A DNA stretch of 5,561 bases from Hellea sp. (GTDB lineage: Bacteria > Pseudomonadota > Alphaproteobacteria > Caulobacterales > Maricaulaceae). Below, piece by piece: positions 5,411 to 5,561 of the stretch. Every line of letters starts with the position of its first letter. The stretch's first letter is position 1. Under the pieces are notes generated by a model. It was not told the origin of the DNA, ran no database searches, and saw only the letters and a program-made list of their open reading frames with translations. The stretch covers positions 1 to 5,561 of the forward strand of contig JAHDEU010000167.1 in assembly GCA_020628635.1 (NCBI GenBank), given 5' to 3'. A program made the translations under genes and the position numbers.

Positions 5411-5561
5411 AGCTCTACAGCTCGCCCACCTCGCCTTTCGTGCGCAAATGCCGGATCGTGGCCATCGAGCACAGCGTGCCGCTGACGCTGGTGCGGACCA
5501 ACATCATGGGCAATGACGCAGCCCAACCCAATCCCCTCTTGATGATCCCGAGCCTGGAGAT
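5407..5561 (+). CDS. Glutathione S-transferase-like protein, N-terminal part (runs off the window)
   Basis: Only the first 51 residues are present, with no stop before the right edge. They match the thioredoxin-fold N-terminal half of a glutathione S-transferase: first strand MKLYSSPTSP, then the helix start SPFVRKCRI (9-17) common to bacterial GSTs of the YibF-like type. The NPLLMIPSLE block (42-51) follows, with the cis-proline expected at Pro48. Ser9 lies where the catalytic Ser or Cys of such enzymes is usually found. The family conjugates or reduces small electrophiles with glutathione, but the substrate cannot be told from this fragment. The ATG overlaps the tsaD stop (ATGA) and has its own ribosome-binding site, so the two genes are probably co-transcribed and translationally coupled. 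Confidence 0.82.
   Translation, partial: MKLYSSPTSPFVRKCRIVAIEHSVPLTLVRTNIMGNDAAQPNPLLMIPSLE

Noticed and set aside
1..5561. Mobile element, CRISPR array, prophage or defence system
   Set aside because: No transposase, integrase, regularly spaced repeats, target-site duplication or toxin-antitoxin-like pair is visible. The genes are housekeeping and similar in composition.

Overview
The window is a high-GC stretch of a bacterial chromosome, most likely from an alphaproteobacterium. The evidence is the gene order hemC-hemD-mic60-hemY with tsaD divergent from hemC, the presence of a mitofilin-type (Mic60) gene inside a heme operon, and the strong GC bias in third codon positions. I cannot name a genus. 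The genes look intact and share similar base composition. I see no insertion sequence, phage gene, CRISPR array or other sign of recent transfer.

Layout. Positions 1-139 carry no gene. They hold a strong GC-rich hairpin (30-50) that looks like a dispersed intergenic palindrome, and a plausible promoter (88-116) for the tRNA-Thr(CGT) gene at 140-215 on the + strand. From 228 to 4319 the minus strand carries a tightly packed operon read right to left: hemC (hydroxymethylbilane synthase), hemD (uroporphyrinogen-III synthase), an alphaproteobacterial Mic60/mitofilin-like membrane protein, and hemY (membrane-anchored TPR protein). The junctions are 1 nt, 9 nt and a 4-nt ATGA overlap, so translation is probably coupled along the message. 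On the + strand, tsaD (4313-5410) starts back to back with hemC. The two coding regions overlap at their 5' ends by about 7 nt. tsaD is followed, through another ATGA overlap, by the start of a glutathione S-transferase-like gene that runs off the right edge.

How they work together. HemC and HemD are consecutive steps of the common tetrapyrrole trunk: porphobilinogen to hydroxymethylbilane, then to uroporphyrinogen III. Mic60 and HemY are both anchored in the inner membrane. They occupy the same slots as HemX and HemY in the gammaproteobacterial hemCDXY operon, which suggests a link between heme synthesis and membrane organisation. TsaD installs the t6A37 modification on tRNAs that read ANN codons, and the tRNA-Thr(CGT) at the left end carries the U36-A37 such a substrate needs.

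I found no convincing novel system. The most useful second looks are the overlapping divergent hemC/tsaD starts, Mic60 in the HemX slot, the inverted repeat flanking the tRNA, and the GST-like gene coupled to tsaD.
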